DNA of 64,000 nt from Anas platyrhynchos. Its lineage: Eukaryota > Chordata > Aves > Anseriformes > Anatidae. The position numbers and the translations under genes were made by a program. Positions 45,901 to 55,100 of the stretch are shown here, in pieces. The notes under the pieces were generated by a model. The model had not been told where the DNA came from. It saw only the letters and a list, made by a program, of their open reading frames with translations, and searched no databases. The stretch is taken from positions 1,495,501 through 1,559,500 of the forward strand of contig NC_092606.1 in NCBI RefSeq assembly GCF_047663525.1. The letters run 5' to 3'. Numbering within the stretch: the first letter of the stretch is position 1; each line of letters begins with the position of its first letter.

Positions 45901-48900
45901 CGAGCCCTGGCCCCGCGGGACGAGCCCCCTCGGCACGGGCTGCCGGCAGCCTGGAGAGCCCTGGGCAGGAGGCAGACAGGGCAGAGGTTGGGCACGGCCG
46001 TGGGACCTGGCCCCCCATAAAGCTCCCCAGAGCCCCCCGCTTTATGCTGACCCTGGCATTTTGCTCCTACGGGCTGTTGGCAGCGGGGTCCCTGCCTCCC
46101 TCTCCAACAGCCCCACTCGGAGGGGCACCCCCCAGCCAGGGCAAAGGGGACACTGGGCACCCCCACAGGGTGGAGGAGCCAGGGGATGGCATTCCTGCAC
46201 GGGAGCACACACCCCCTGTGGTCTGGGAACCAGCACGGCACAGCAAGGAGCCGCTGTGCCCCTGGAGGAGCTCATTTTCAGAGCCTATTGGCAAGTATTT
46301 TTAATTTAAATACAGGGAGTTGAACTCGGATGGCACCTGGTGTCGAGGTGAGGGAGGAAGGTCTCGCAGCCGGCATCGCTGCTTTAATTTCCCCGACGAA
46401 ACAGCAGAGGCTGCAGTTTCCCCCTGACAAATGCCCCCGTGCTCGCATCCCCTGGCTCCTGGCGCGTTTGCACACGTGGAGGAGCAGAGCCACGCTGCAC
46501 CGTAGCGATCTCACCCTTGCCTACAATATTTAGCTGATTTGTAGCTGCTCTCAGAGCGCCATAAAAAGCAAAAGCACACAATTACCAGGGAAAGAAAAGG
46601 GCAGCTGCTCCTCTCCTCCCCTTGAGCCCAAATGAATTGGCATGTTCCTATTCCCAGAAAGGTAATATAGCCTGAGAAGCTCAACTTCCAGGGCAATTAT
46701 TTATGGAAACGTGGCAGGCTGCCTTTGGAGCCAAAAAGGGAGGGAAGAGACGATGCACGGGGAGGGAAGGGCATCTGCAGCTCTCCCCTGGTCCCTGCCA
46801 CGCTGGGAGGGCGCTGGCCCTTGCAGAAAGGTGCTGCAAGGCCAAGCTGCGTGGCCCCAAAACAGCCGTGAAGCATACAGGGACTGCCTCCCACGGGAAT
46901 CCTCTGCTTTGCACAAGGTTTGGTGTCTCATGCATGCAACACCAGCCCCCGGGCGCACCGAATGCGCTGCTCTGCCCGAGAGCGCTTCTCACCGGGGCAG
47001 CAGGTCAAATAATTTAAAATATTGACTGCTCCTTGCACGTGGCATTTCTGGCACCAGCTGCTGAGCTAACTAATGGCGAGAAGAAGCCTCGGAGCCTGGC
47101 TGGAAGTTTTCTCCTGCTCGCCTCAATGCCCAGGAGTGCGTGGCTCAGCGCCGGGGCGCAGCAGGGCCCTCACCTGGGTGCGGGGAGCCTGCTGGGGGAG
47201 GATGCGCAGGAAATCCTCGGGGAGGTTGCCCAGGAGCGGTGGGTTCCAGTTCCTGTAGCGGCCGGGTCCCAGCACGTCCGTCCTGCGGGGAAACACACAG
47301 AGAGCACCCTTGGGCCAGGGGGACCCCACGGCGCGGTGGCCTCCCACCCAGCTCCACGCTTGTCCTGGGCACTGGAGAACCTCCCGCTGCCTCCCCAGGT
47401 CCTCGCGTTAGCATGAGCTCAGGAGAGCGAAAAGCTCTCCTAGCGAGTCTGAAATCGTTGGGAGTTGTTTCCAGGCCTCGCCCCACCACCTCGCAGGCTG
47501 CATTTTCCTTCTCCCTGTTTCGCTCAGCATCCTGGCAAACAGCACCGCGGGAGCTGTACCCCTGCAGGGCTCTGCTTATACATTTTGTCTCCCGGACATC
47601 AAAACCAGCCTGCACAACCAGCAGAACCGTCTGCAGCGGGGACCTGGCACAGGGAGGCAGCAAGGGCAGGGGCAGGTGCTTTCCTCCAAGCCCCCGGTCG
47701 TGGCTCAGCAGCCCGATGGAGCAGCAGCAGCAGCAGCAGCGTGGTGGTGCCCCGAGACGCTGCCCTCCCACGGCCGTGGCCCTGCCGCCCTTCCCCACGG
47801 CGGCACAGCCAGGAGGGCTCCCCGTGCCAAGAGATAAGAGGTGCGGGGCCCCGGCCGTGCAGCACCTGGCGTTTTGGAGAGGCGTCAAGCGCTCCCCGCC
47901 CCCAGGAGCTGATTTTTGCCATTCCACTCGCTCCAGGAGCGGCTCTCCGGGCCCCTCAGCTGTTCACGTCTCGGGGCCTCGCGGATGTTATTTAGCCAGC
48001 TGTGAGCTTCATTCATCCCCCTTGGCTTCGGCTCGCCCAGTCCTAACAAACTGATGCCAGACCCCTCCCGTACGGGGTGCTCGTGCCCAGCAGCCCCCCT
48101 GGCATTGCCCCGTGCCACAGCGAGGGGCTGGAGCTCACCTGGGCGGTGGCGTGGGGGGCGCGCGGGGGCAGTGGGTGCCCAGCGCCTGGCTCTCGTAGGC
48201 AGGGGGGGAGTACACGGGGGGGGGCTCCTCGTCCGAGCTGTCCGGCTCCAGGGTCCGCTCCAGGATCTGGAGGGGGAGAAGGATGGGGTGAAGGCGAGCG
48301 GGGGCACTGCTCCCCCCAGGGACCGGGACCAGATGAGCAGTGCTGCTGCAGGATGGGGACAAACGTCCCGGCTCTGTCCCCTGGCACTGGGGGTGCTGCT
48401 CTTGAGGGACGAGGCGCAGCATTTTGGCAACTGGGGGGGATCCTCTGACGGCAGCAAAAGGCTTCCTGTTGGTTTGGGGGAAGAAAGGAGGGAGGAAAGC
48501 AGTTTGGCTCAAGCCTCAAGCACTGCCCGAGGCGAACCAAGCAGGCTGCGTGCTACAAATCAACCAAACTGGGACTCAAACGTCTGCTGCCGCTGGGCTG
48601 GTACCAATTTTGCAGGTGGCACAAACACGGCAGAAGGGGACCGCACCGCCACGGGTACCTCGGGGGGGATGCTGTCATCCGAGTCCGAGCTGTCGTCGCA
48701 GCCGCTGCCGTCCAGGTTCATCTGCAGGAGCTGGTCGATGGTGGCATCCACGGCGCCGTTGTTGGCCCTCAGAACGCACTCGATAATGTCGTAGTCCATG
48801 TTGGGGAACATGGTCTTGAAGTCCTCCATGGCCTGGTTGAACTCCAGCCGGCGGACCTGCCTGGCGGGGCGGCTGTTGTTGAGCTCCTGCGCCGAGGAGC

Positions 48901-48949
48901 CGCCGCGGGACCCGCCATTGCTGCTGCTGCGTCGGAAGAGGCTCGTCAT
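42845..48949 (-). CDS. CUEDC1: CUEDC1, CUE domain-containing protein 1 (nine coding exons)
   Basis: CUEDC1 is a poorly characterised protein with a CUE domain, a three-helix fold of about 43 residues that binds ubiquitin in other proteins. Joined coding segments total 1,107 bp (369 codons with stop), so 368 residues against 386 in human as I recall. The CUE domain is at about residues 35-78 (EFNQAMEDFKTMFPN ... ATIDQLLQM) with the hallmark MFP (47-49) and LL (74-75). An acidic Asp/Ser stretch follows, then two PPxY motifs, PPVY at 113-116 and PPAY at 118-121, which could recruit WW-domain (NEDD4-type) ligases. A charged helical segment around 195-245 contains QYLEDERIALFLQNEEFMKE and is likely coiled coil. 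A basic stretch TKMRKSKRKHLLKHQ lies at about 312-326. Start chosen at ATG 48947-48949, as in human. All splice phases agree if the exon 7 donor is as given. Confidence 0.95.
42913..43399 (-). other. CUEDC1: CUEDC1 last intron
   Basis: GC-rich, 487 bp, GTAAGA...CAG. Other coding-region introns are 43459-43689, 43784-44451, 44542-45239, 45324-45776, 45961-47173, 47283-48138 and 48267-48658. None shows a nested gene. Confidence 0.9.
43361..43390 (-). repeat. GCCGT pentamer repeat beside CUEDC1 exon 8 donor
   Basis: Six perfect ACGGC units on the plus strand (GCCGT on the gene strand), beginning 10 bases inside the intron after exon 8. Confidence 0.95.
43400..43458 (-). CDS. CUEDC1: CUEDC1 coding exon 8
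   Basis: 59 bp between acceptor GTGCAG and donor GTAAGACAC. Encodes LGTAASTANLLDDVEGHSC, the conserved LLDDVEGH block. Two upstream AGs in the same phase (exon starts at 43467 or 43470) could add three or four residues. Directly after the donor, the intron runs into a GCCGT pentamer repeat. Confidence 0.92.
43690..43783 (-). CDS. CUEDC1: CUEDC1 coding exon 7 (donor uncertain by 2 bp)
   Basis: Encodes STRKKLFELARAFSEKTKMR and KSKRKHLLKHQ after acceptor TTCCAG. Frame requires that two bases follow the CAG of Gln326, giving donor GTATCC at 43684-43689. The better-looking CAG|GTGTAT site two bases earlier would shift the frame of everything downstream. With the chosen donor the next residues read VLGTAASTANLL against SLGAAASTANLL in human, with no length change. 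Confidence 0.85.
44452..44541 (-). CDS. CUEDC1: CUEDC1 coding exon 6
   Basis: 90 bp between acceptor TTGCAG and donor GTGAGTC. Encodes GDAAPPGTSEAGSAV, then SDDALFRDKLKHMGK plus one base of Ser296, as in human (SEDALFRDKLKHMGK). Confidence 0.95.
45141..45176. repeat. Imperfect ACGGC/ACAGC pentamers, CUEDC1 intron 5
   Basis: Short run of GGCACGGCACGGCACAGC type, the same pentamer family as at 43361-43390. Located about 65 bp into the intron after exon 5. Confidence 0.8.
45240..45323 (-). CDS. CUEDC1: CUEDC1 coding exon 5
   Basis: 84 bp between acceptor TTTCAG and donor GTAATTTC. Encodes DRLKYESKKSKSSSVAG and SNDFGFSSILS. Phase 2 in, phase 1 out. Confidence 0.94.
45777..45960 (-). CDS. CUEDC1: CUEDC1 coding exon 4 (charged helix)
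   Basis: 184 bp. I chose acceptor GCCCAG ending at 45961 because it keeps phase 0; a second AG 12 bp further in would break the frame. Encodes GSPGCRQPVPRGL, then EQERRWKQYLEDERIALF and KELQRNRDFLLALER plus one base of the next codon. Donor GTGAGG. The first 15 residues are divergent from human; the rest is near-identical. Confidence 0.92.
47174..47282 (-). CDS. CUEDC1: CUEDC1 coding exon 3
   Basis: 109 bp between acceptor CCGCAG and donor GTGAGGGC. Encodes TDVLGPGRYRNWNPPLLGNL and PEDFLRILPQQAPRTQ, matching the human block RYRNWNPPLLGNLPxDFLRIL. Confidence 0.95.
47719..47740. repeat. GCA triplet repeat, CUEDC1 intron
   Basis: Seven GCA/CAG units on the plus strand (CTG on the gene strand) within the intron between coding exons 2 and 3. 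Confidence 0.9.
48139..48266 (-). CDS. CUEDC1: CUEDC1 coding exon 2 (PPxY motifs)
   Basis: 128 bp between acceptor CTCCAG and donor GTGAGCTC. Encodes ILERTLEPDSSDEEPPPVYS, PPAY and a Pro-rich end APPTPPP plus two bases of Arg140. Human has the same block. Confidence 0.95.
48659..48949 (-). CDS. CUEDC1: CUEDC1 first coding segment (CUE domain)
   Basis: 97 codons from the ATG (context CACGCCATGA) to donor GTACCC. Encodes MTSLFRRSSSNGG, QELNNSRPARQVRRLEFNQA, the complete CUE domain and the acidic SDSDDSIPPE. Nearly identical to human within the CUE domain. The N-terminal Gly/Ser linker is shorter than the human one I remember. Confidence 0.96.
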
Positions 48950-49152
48950 GGCGTGGGGAAAATGGACCCAGTCCCAGTCCCGGTCCTGGTCCCAGTCCCA
49001 ATCCCAGTCCCGGTAAGGTGAATGCCTGGTGCCCCTCGTCACGGGGCGCTGCCCCGGCTGCTGGCGGGGAGCATGGGTGGGCGGCGGGGGCACCGCTCCC
49101 TGCGGCCGCAGCACTGTGTGTCAGCCCCCGGCGCGCTGCAGCATCCTCCCAC
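48950..49152 (-). other. CUEDC1: CUEDC1 5' UTR part of the ATG-bearing exon
   Basis: Exon start placed at 49152 after a strong acceptor (CTCTCCCCTCTGCCCCACAG, 49153-49172). The UTR contains an eight-sense-codon-or-shorter upstream ORF (ATG near 49144, stop TGA about 21 bp later, in frame with the main ATG) and a G-rich hexamer array at 48966-49015. The in-frame TGA closes upstream reading, so N-terminal extension from an AUG is not possible within this exon. Confidence 0.75.
48966..49015 (-). repeat. CUEDC1: GGGACY hexamer array in CUEDC1 5' UTR
   Basis: About eight imperfect copies of GGGACT/GGGATT/GGGACC on the transcript strand, ending about 17 bp before the ATG. Regular GGG runs make an RNA G-quadruplex possible. 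Confidence 0.85.
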
Positions 49153-52100
49153 CTGTGGGGCAGAGGGGAGAGAAGTCACAAAAGTCACCTTTTTGAGGTT
49201 GTTTTTTTGCAAAAAGCCGAGAGACCCCGGGGCAGCAGGGAGGAGGGCGGCTTTGAGCTCCGTCCCCGCCAGGAGCGGCAGCTGGATGCGCACAAGGCAC
49301 ATTTTTGGTAACACCTCCATCTAAAGCCCATCTCAGAAATCCCCCCTTCTAGGGGTTTTTCTTTCCCTTCAGAGGGAGGAGCACGATTTTTAACTTCTTC
49401 CTTTTGTGGCTCTGCCTCACTTGCTCAGCCAGCAGCGCGAGCATCATCCCTGCCCCGATGCGTGGCCAGGAGGCTGCAGGCAGGGGCCGTGCTCGCCGCC
49501 AAGGTGTGAGCGAGGTGCTCAGAGGCGCAGCGAGATCTCCTGCTTCAGTGGGGGAAATTCAACCAAATTCACCCTATTCAGCCGTGTCCTGGCACATCAG
49601 GAGCAGCCAGGAGTTCGGGTTTGCTGTGCCAGGAGCCGCACACACAAATTGCGAGAGCTGCGAGGTAAGGAAAGTGGCACTGCTTCCACTGCAGAGGGCT
49701 CCACGGATTTCACATTTCCAGGTTTTATGTTTATTTATAAACACGGTGAAATCTCTCTTTAAAATAAAAAAAAAAATGGAGTCATTTCAGTGCAGGGGGC
49801 TGAAGCACTGCAGCACAACAAATCGACCCCTGGGAAAAGCCACCAAATCCAAGATTAACGTTCACTTTAAAACCATAAACAGATTATACAGCCACTGCTT
49901 CTCACTGGGAAATGCAGGGCCAAATTCAGTTCTGGATTAACTCCGCTGTTTAAAAAGAATTACCCCAGGAACACTTTGGATCCATAATATCATTTTCAGG
50001 AGCTTTTTCCCAAGTGGCAGGCGGAGAGTTCACAGCAACTGTCCCTAAAACTGTATTTAATGGAGAAGAACACGCCGGGCACATTTCTCAGTGAAAGGCT
50101 GCATAATCAGGTTCAACACCATTAAGCAGAGCAGCCACCTCTGAAGGTCACCCGAGCTCTCCCGTGCCCTCACCAAGGCCACCCCACGCACAGAAGCCAG
50201 GACTGGTGGCGAGGGAGCAGAAAGGCTCACGAGGAGGCACTTCTGAGCGTGGAAAGCCACCGTCTGCTCTGTACTCACTAAGAAAATGCATCTGAAGGGA
50301 TCGCTCGGCCACGAGCCAGCTCCATCCCAGCCCTCAAGCCCTCTGCAGCTTGTGCCGCGTGAGCGGGGCGCGACGCCACAACCGCCCTGCCCGGCTCTGT
50401 TCAGCGCCGACAAACAAATCCGCTGGAGTGGGTTAATAAAACATCGCTTCTTGGTTCCTCCTCTGCTGCCATGATTCATTCACAGCGAAAAGCCAGCTTT
50501 GTTCACACCTCTGGGATTAGGCTTTAATCGCAATATTGCATTTCTGGTTCCGTCGCACGCTAAACTGAGCTCTAACACCTTCCCGGGGGACCCGCGCTCC
50601 TTCTGGGTTCGGCCACTCAGCGAGGGCAGGTTCAGAGCCCACACATCTAGGGGAGAACAGGTCCTAAAGGACACGCTGCAAACACACACAGGATCCAAAC
50701 ACAAAGACCTGAGGGTGAAGAGACCTGCGGAGAACTCACTAGTATGGCTTTGCTGACCTAACATATCAAAAACATCACATCATCAAATTGGTCTCCAAAA
50801 TCAGGAAGCGTGCCTAAAAATCCCCCAGTCTATTTTGAAACCCTAAGATCTATAGAGCAACAACAAGTGCCTGTGGTCAGGGGTATTCGTCTCCCACCGA
50901 GTGACTTCTGAGCGGGTATTTAAGGTCTTCCCTTAACCACGAGGGCTGGGCAGCCCCGTTCAGAGGGAGCCAAAGGCCCCGGCCACCAACACGCAGCCGA
51001 GTGTGGAAATCCCTCTGCCCTGCTGGGGAAAGGCCGGGCTCTCCCCGCTGCAGACGCCTCTTTTCCGTGGAAGGTGTTAGTCAACGAGGCACCAGGGTCT
51101 GGGACGACTCATTTAAATTGCAGCCCATGCCAGATAGCGTGACTGGGAGCAGCAGCCTGCTGAATAATTGAAAGCTTCTGGTCCTAAGATGAAAAAAAAA
51201 AAAAATCAGGGACGGGGACAAGACATTTGTATGCCAAAAGGGCTCTGCTGCACATCTGGCTTTAAACAACAACGAAGGATTGTGCCGCAAGGACGCTCCC
51301 AAGCCCATGAAACCTGAGTCACGGCGGTGCGGCTCGCAGGGACGCTGCCCGGCCGGTGCTGGTGCTCACGCAGGCAAATTGGGCAAAAGCAAGGCACAGG
51401 CAGTGCCCCCAGCACGCAGAGGGGCAAGGCTGCAAACACAGGTCTTAAAAAAAGCATTTTTAATGTCCTGATGACATCCCAGAGAAATGCAAACCCCCCC
51501 CCACAGCAGCAGGTGTTCAAATCCGCAGAAAGGCGAGCGGGATCCCCGTGCCGGTGCCGCAGGGAACGGTCTGGGCACTGCTGGCCGGTGGCTCTGTGAT
51601 GTCAGCGAGGGGCTGGGAGGGTGCCAGGAAAAGCAAAATCCTGCAGATGGCCCAAAAAGGAAGGAAGGAAGCTGGCGGCCAAGCACAGCCCCAGGCGAGG
51701 GCAGCGCCACGCTCGGGGCACGGCCGGGCGCAGGGAGCCCCGCGGCACCCCCAGCTCACACAGCCCCAAATCCGCACTCGGCCGAGACAGAGCCAAGAGC
51801 AAGACCTCAGCAGCCACAGAGAAACCCTTCGTGGAGCTGGCTGGGGAGCTGATGAGCCTGGAAAGCTCATTTCGGAGAGCCCAGGGCACGCGGCACCCCG
51901 CAGCATGGACGCGGAGCAGGACGGGACGCGGAGGAGACTGTGCTGAGGGTGCTGCCGGGACCAGCAGAGGAGCAGCTGGAAAATCCTCGGGGCTGGTGAG
52001 CCCAGCGATTTCATGCTGGGAACAGTTGCTCAGCTCTGCGAGGAAAGCAGCCCCGGCAGCTGTAAAAGCAGCGGGACCGACTGCTCACAGCCCTCGCAAC

Positions 52101-55100
52101 TCAGGGCAAAGCCTTGGCACCAGCACGAGGGAGAATATTCTCCTCCCGAGTGTCTGCTGCAGCTCAGACAACAGATGGGGTTGCTTAAACGCGGCTGGAT
52201 GAGACCAGCCCTTCTTCCCCTGCTCCAGGCTCCGGAGGGAAAGCTCTCAGAGGAAGACTCACGCTGGACACGTTACATCAAGAAGTGCTTCAGCCAGGAG
52301 AGGTTTTCGGAGCTCTGCCTTCAGCCGGGCCCCTTCGGAGGGACCTCACGGAAAAGAAGCAAGAAGCGCAGGGACGCGGCCGCTCGGCGGCTGCAGGTGC
52401 CCGGCCAGCGGTGGCTGTAATAGGATTAAAAGCAGGATGAAAAGTAAACGGTGGGGAACAGAAATTACGGTAGTGTCTAGCAGCAGATTGAAATTCAGAG
52501 CACACACCGAGGACGTGCAGGATGTGGCTGCGTTCAGCCTGCCCCAAGTCTCCTCCGTCACCTCTCCGCCGGCCCCGGCAGCGCGCACACCTCAGCCCGG
52601 GGAGCTGCCCGTGCCCAGATCCTTTCGCACACGGGGCTCCCTTTAACGCCTGTTCCACCACGAATTAAAGCGGCTGGGTTTAAGCCCTTTTCAAAAAGGT
52701 ATAAAGCAATCAGGGAAAGAACAAAAAAAAAAAAAGAAGAAGGGGAAAAAAAAAAAGCCCTGTGTGAAAACCCGTGCAGCACGTACCTCTGCAAACCCAA
52801 ATCCCAGCGGCTCTGAGAGCCACGCTCAGCCGGGCCACAGCAGCACAAGGAGGGGGTCAGGGTAACCGAGCCCCCATCGGGACCTGCACCCATGGGTGCC
52901 TGTCCCCCTGCTGCAGCCAGCAGAGGCCAGCAGCACCGTGCGCCCCCGGCCACCTGATTCAGGGAAATCCTCTTCTCCTGAGGGATCGCAGCGCCGGGAA
53001 CCGCGCCGTGCCACCCTCCCCGACAGATTTACGAGGGGCCTTTGTGTGCGCACCAGATGTCAGCCCCGCAGCACCCGGCCGGCCTGCAAAGCAGCCCCGA
53101 GAGGCCGAAACGCAGCGGCTGCTCTCAGCCCAAGGGGAAGCAGGGTGAGGGCTCCCGGGGGGTCCCAGCCCTCCCCCGGGACCCTGGGTGGCAGCGGGGT
53201 GCGGGGACTCCCCGGTCGATGTGAGCAAGGGACGGAGAGCCCTGGGTTGTGCAGGACAGAGCCCTCCCGGAGCACCTGGTGTTTCCCTGTGACTAATCCC
53301 CGGGTCTCACACACATTTGCCAGGCCACAATCCCAGTCCTTTTCCCCCCGCCTCCCCCCTTCCAAACTAAGCCTATATTAATGAGATGGCACTAGATCTT
53401 AATCAAAAAGTTGCCCGCCTTGCGAGGCTGCCTTCCAACGGCTTCATTGAAGGTAATTTGAGCTTGGTAGGACGGCATTCCTAAAATAGTTGAGGGAATT
53501 CAGATGCGAAACAAGGTTTCCAGGAAGGGATTAAAAAAAAATGGGTCAAGCAAGTGTGAGCGATTAAAGTAACCCAGCATCCTTTGTATGATTTAAATGC
53601 GTCTCTGCTCGGCTCTATCCCGTGTCGAGGTGCAGTAAAGGGGATGCAAGAGGCTGACAAAAGCAGCGACGGCACCTGGGGGACGGCACCCGCCCGACGT
53701 GCAACCAGCCCAGGGCAGGAAGGAGGGAGAGGTGCCGTGAGCGTGCTGAGCCCAAACCCAGGGACCCTTTCCTGAGCCAAACGCCCTCTCCGTGCCTCAG
53801 TTTCCCCATCCACATGCAGCATAACAACATCCCCAAAGGGCTCCGGTGCTGCTCACGGCCGTGCCGTCGGTGCCGGCCTCGCGGGAGGAAACCCACAGGG
53901 GCCATGCCAGCGCCGAGCCCCGGGCACCCCCGTCCCATCCCACAAAGCCCTGGCTCCATATGTCGCCCGGCCCCGTCCTGAGCCGCTTATCCCCTCTCCT
54001 CCCTTTGTGCTCCCGGCTCAGCGCCAGCCCTCGCCGGCCGCGCGCACAAAAGCAGCGGGAAGCTGCCGAGAGGAAAAGGAAACCTCTCGCAGAGACAAAG
54101 GTGCTCGGCTCTGCTGGGGCCAGCACCAGGAGGTCAGGGCCGGCGGAGGAGCCACCTCTGGGTTTTTTGGGGATTGGGTTTGGGCGGCCGGTACCTAACT
54201 GCAGGGCGGGTGAGAGCTAATCCGTCCCGGGGGCAGGGCCGGGCACGCATCGCGCCTCGCTGGGTAATCAGCCTGGGCTTGGTCACAAATGCTAATTTGG
54301 CATTTTCGGCCAAGGGTCAAAGAAATCGAAGGACAGAGGGGGAAAAAGGAGAAAGGGCCTGAGCAGAGCCAGCCCCGTCCCTTGGCAGTGCAGGACGCGT
54401 CCCACCTGTTCCTGGTGCAGCAGGAGCACACTGGGGATGGACTGGGATGGACTGGGAGGAGACCAGACTTCCCCTGCCCCAGCCTGGGCACCGGGGTGAG
54501 CTTCCAAAGGTGAGGCAGCAATTCCTGAAGCAGCTTCGTGCAGGGGCACAGAAGGAAGAAAACCAAGGGTTAGAGGCAGGGGCAGTGCGGGCTGAGGGCC
54601 TCACACATGGGCTCTGACCGGGCACCAGCACCCCGGCACTGAGGTGCCACGGGGCTACCAGCACCCGCGGCTGCTCTCTGGCCTCCAGGATTTCAGGGCC
54701 ATCGCTCAACATGCGAAGGAAAAAAAAAAAAAAAAAGCAGCATTGATTCGCCCAGGGCTACGTGGAGGAGAAGGACCCGCAAGTTTCTATGGAAACAAAA
54801 CGAGGAGAGTAAAACTCTCACTCACGGGCACGGTAAATTATTTACCAGGACAGGCCCCTGCCCATTAGGATCTGGTAAAAAGATTTAAAAGTGGTCATTA
54901 CGCAGCCTGCTCGCAACCACTACATTCAGGCCGCTGAAACCACAGGCGAGGAAGAGGAAAGACTTGGGGTTTCCACGCCATGCAGGCGGTGAAACCCACA
55001 GGGCCAGCACGGGCTCGCTCCGGGGCACAGCTGGGGACCCGTGCGAGGGTCCCGTGTCCCTGCGGCCCCCTCTGCAGCTCGAGGAATGCCTCCAAGGAGC

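Noticed and set aside
44890-45936. 348-codon minus-strand open frame
   Set aside because: Only its first part is a real CUEDC1 exon (45777-45960) and a later part overlaps exon 5 in frame. The rest is intron read-through in GC-rich DNA; splice sites and the human protein define the true exons.
48560-49114. Longer CUEDC1 N-terminus from a non-ATG start
   Set aside because: The frame is open upstream of the ATG but only back to an in-frame TGA, and starts at GTG. The human protein starts at the ATG I chose.
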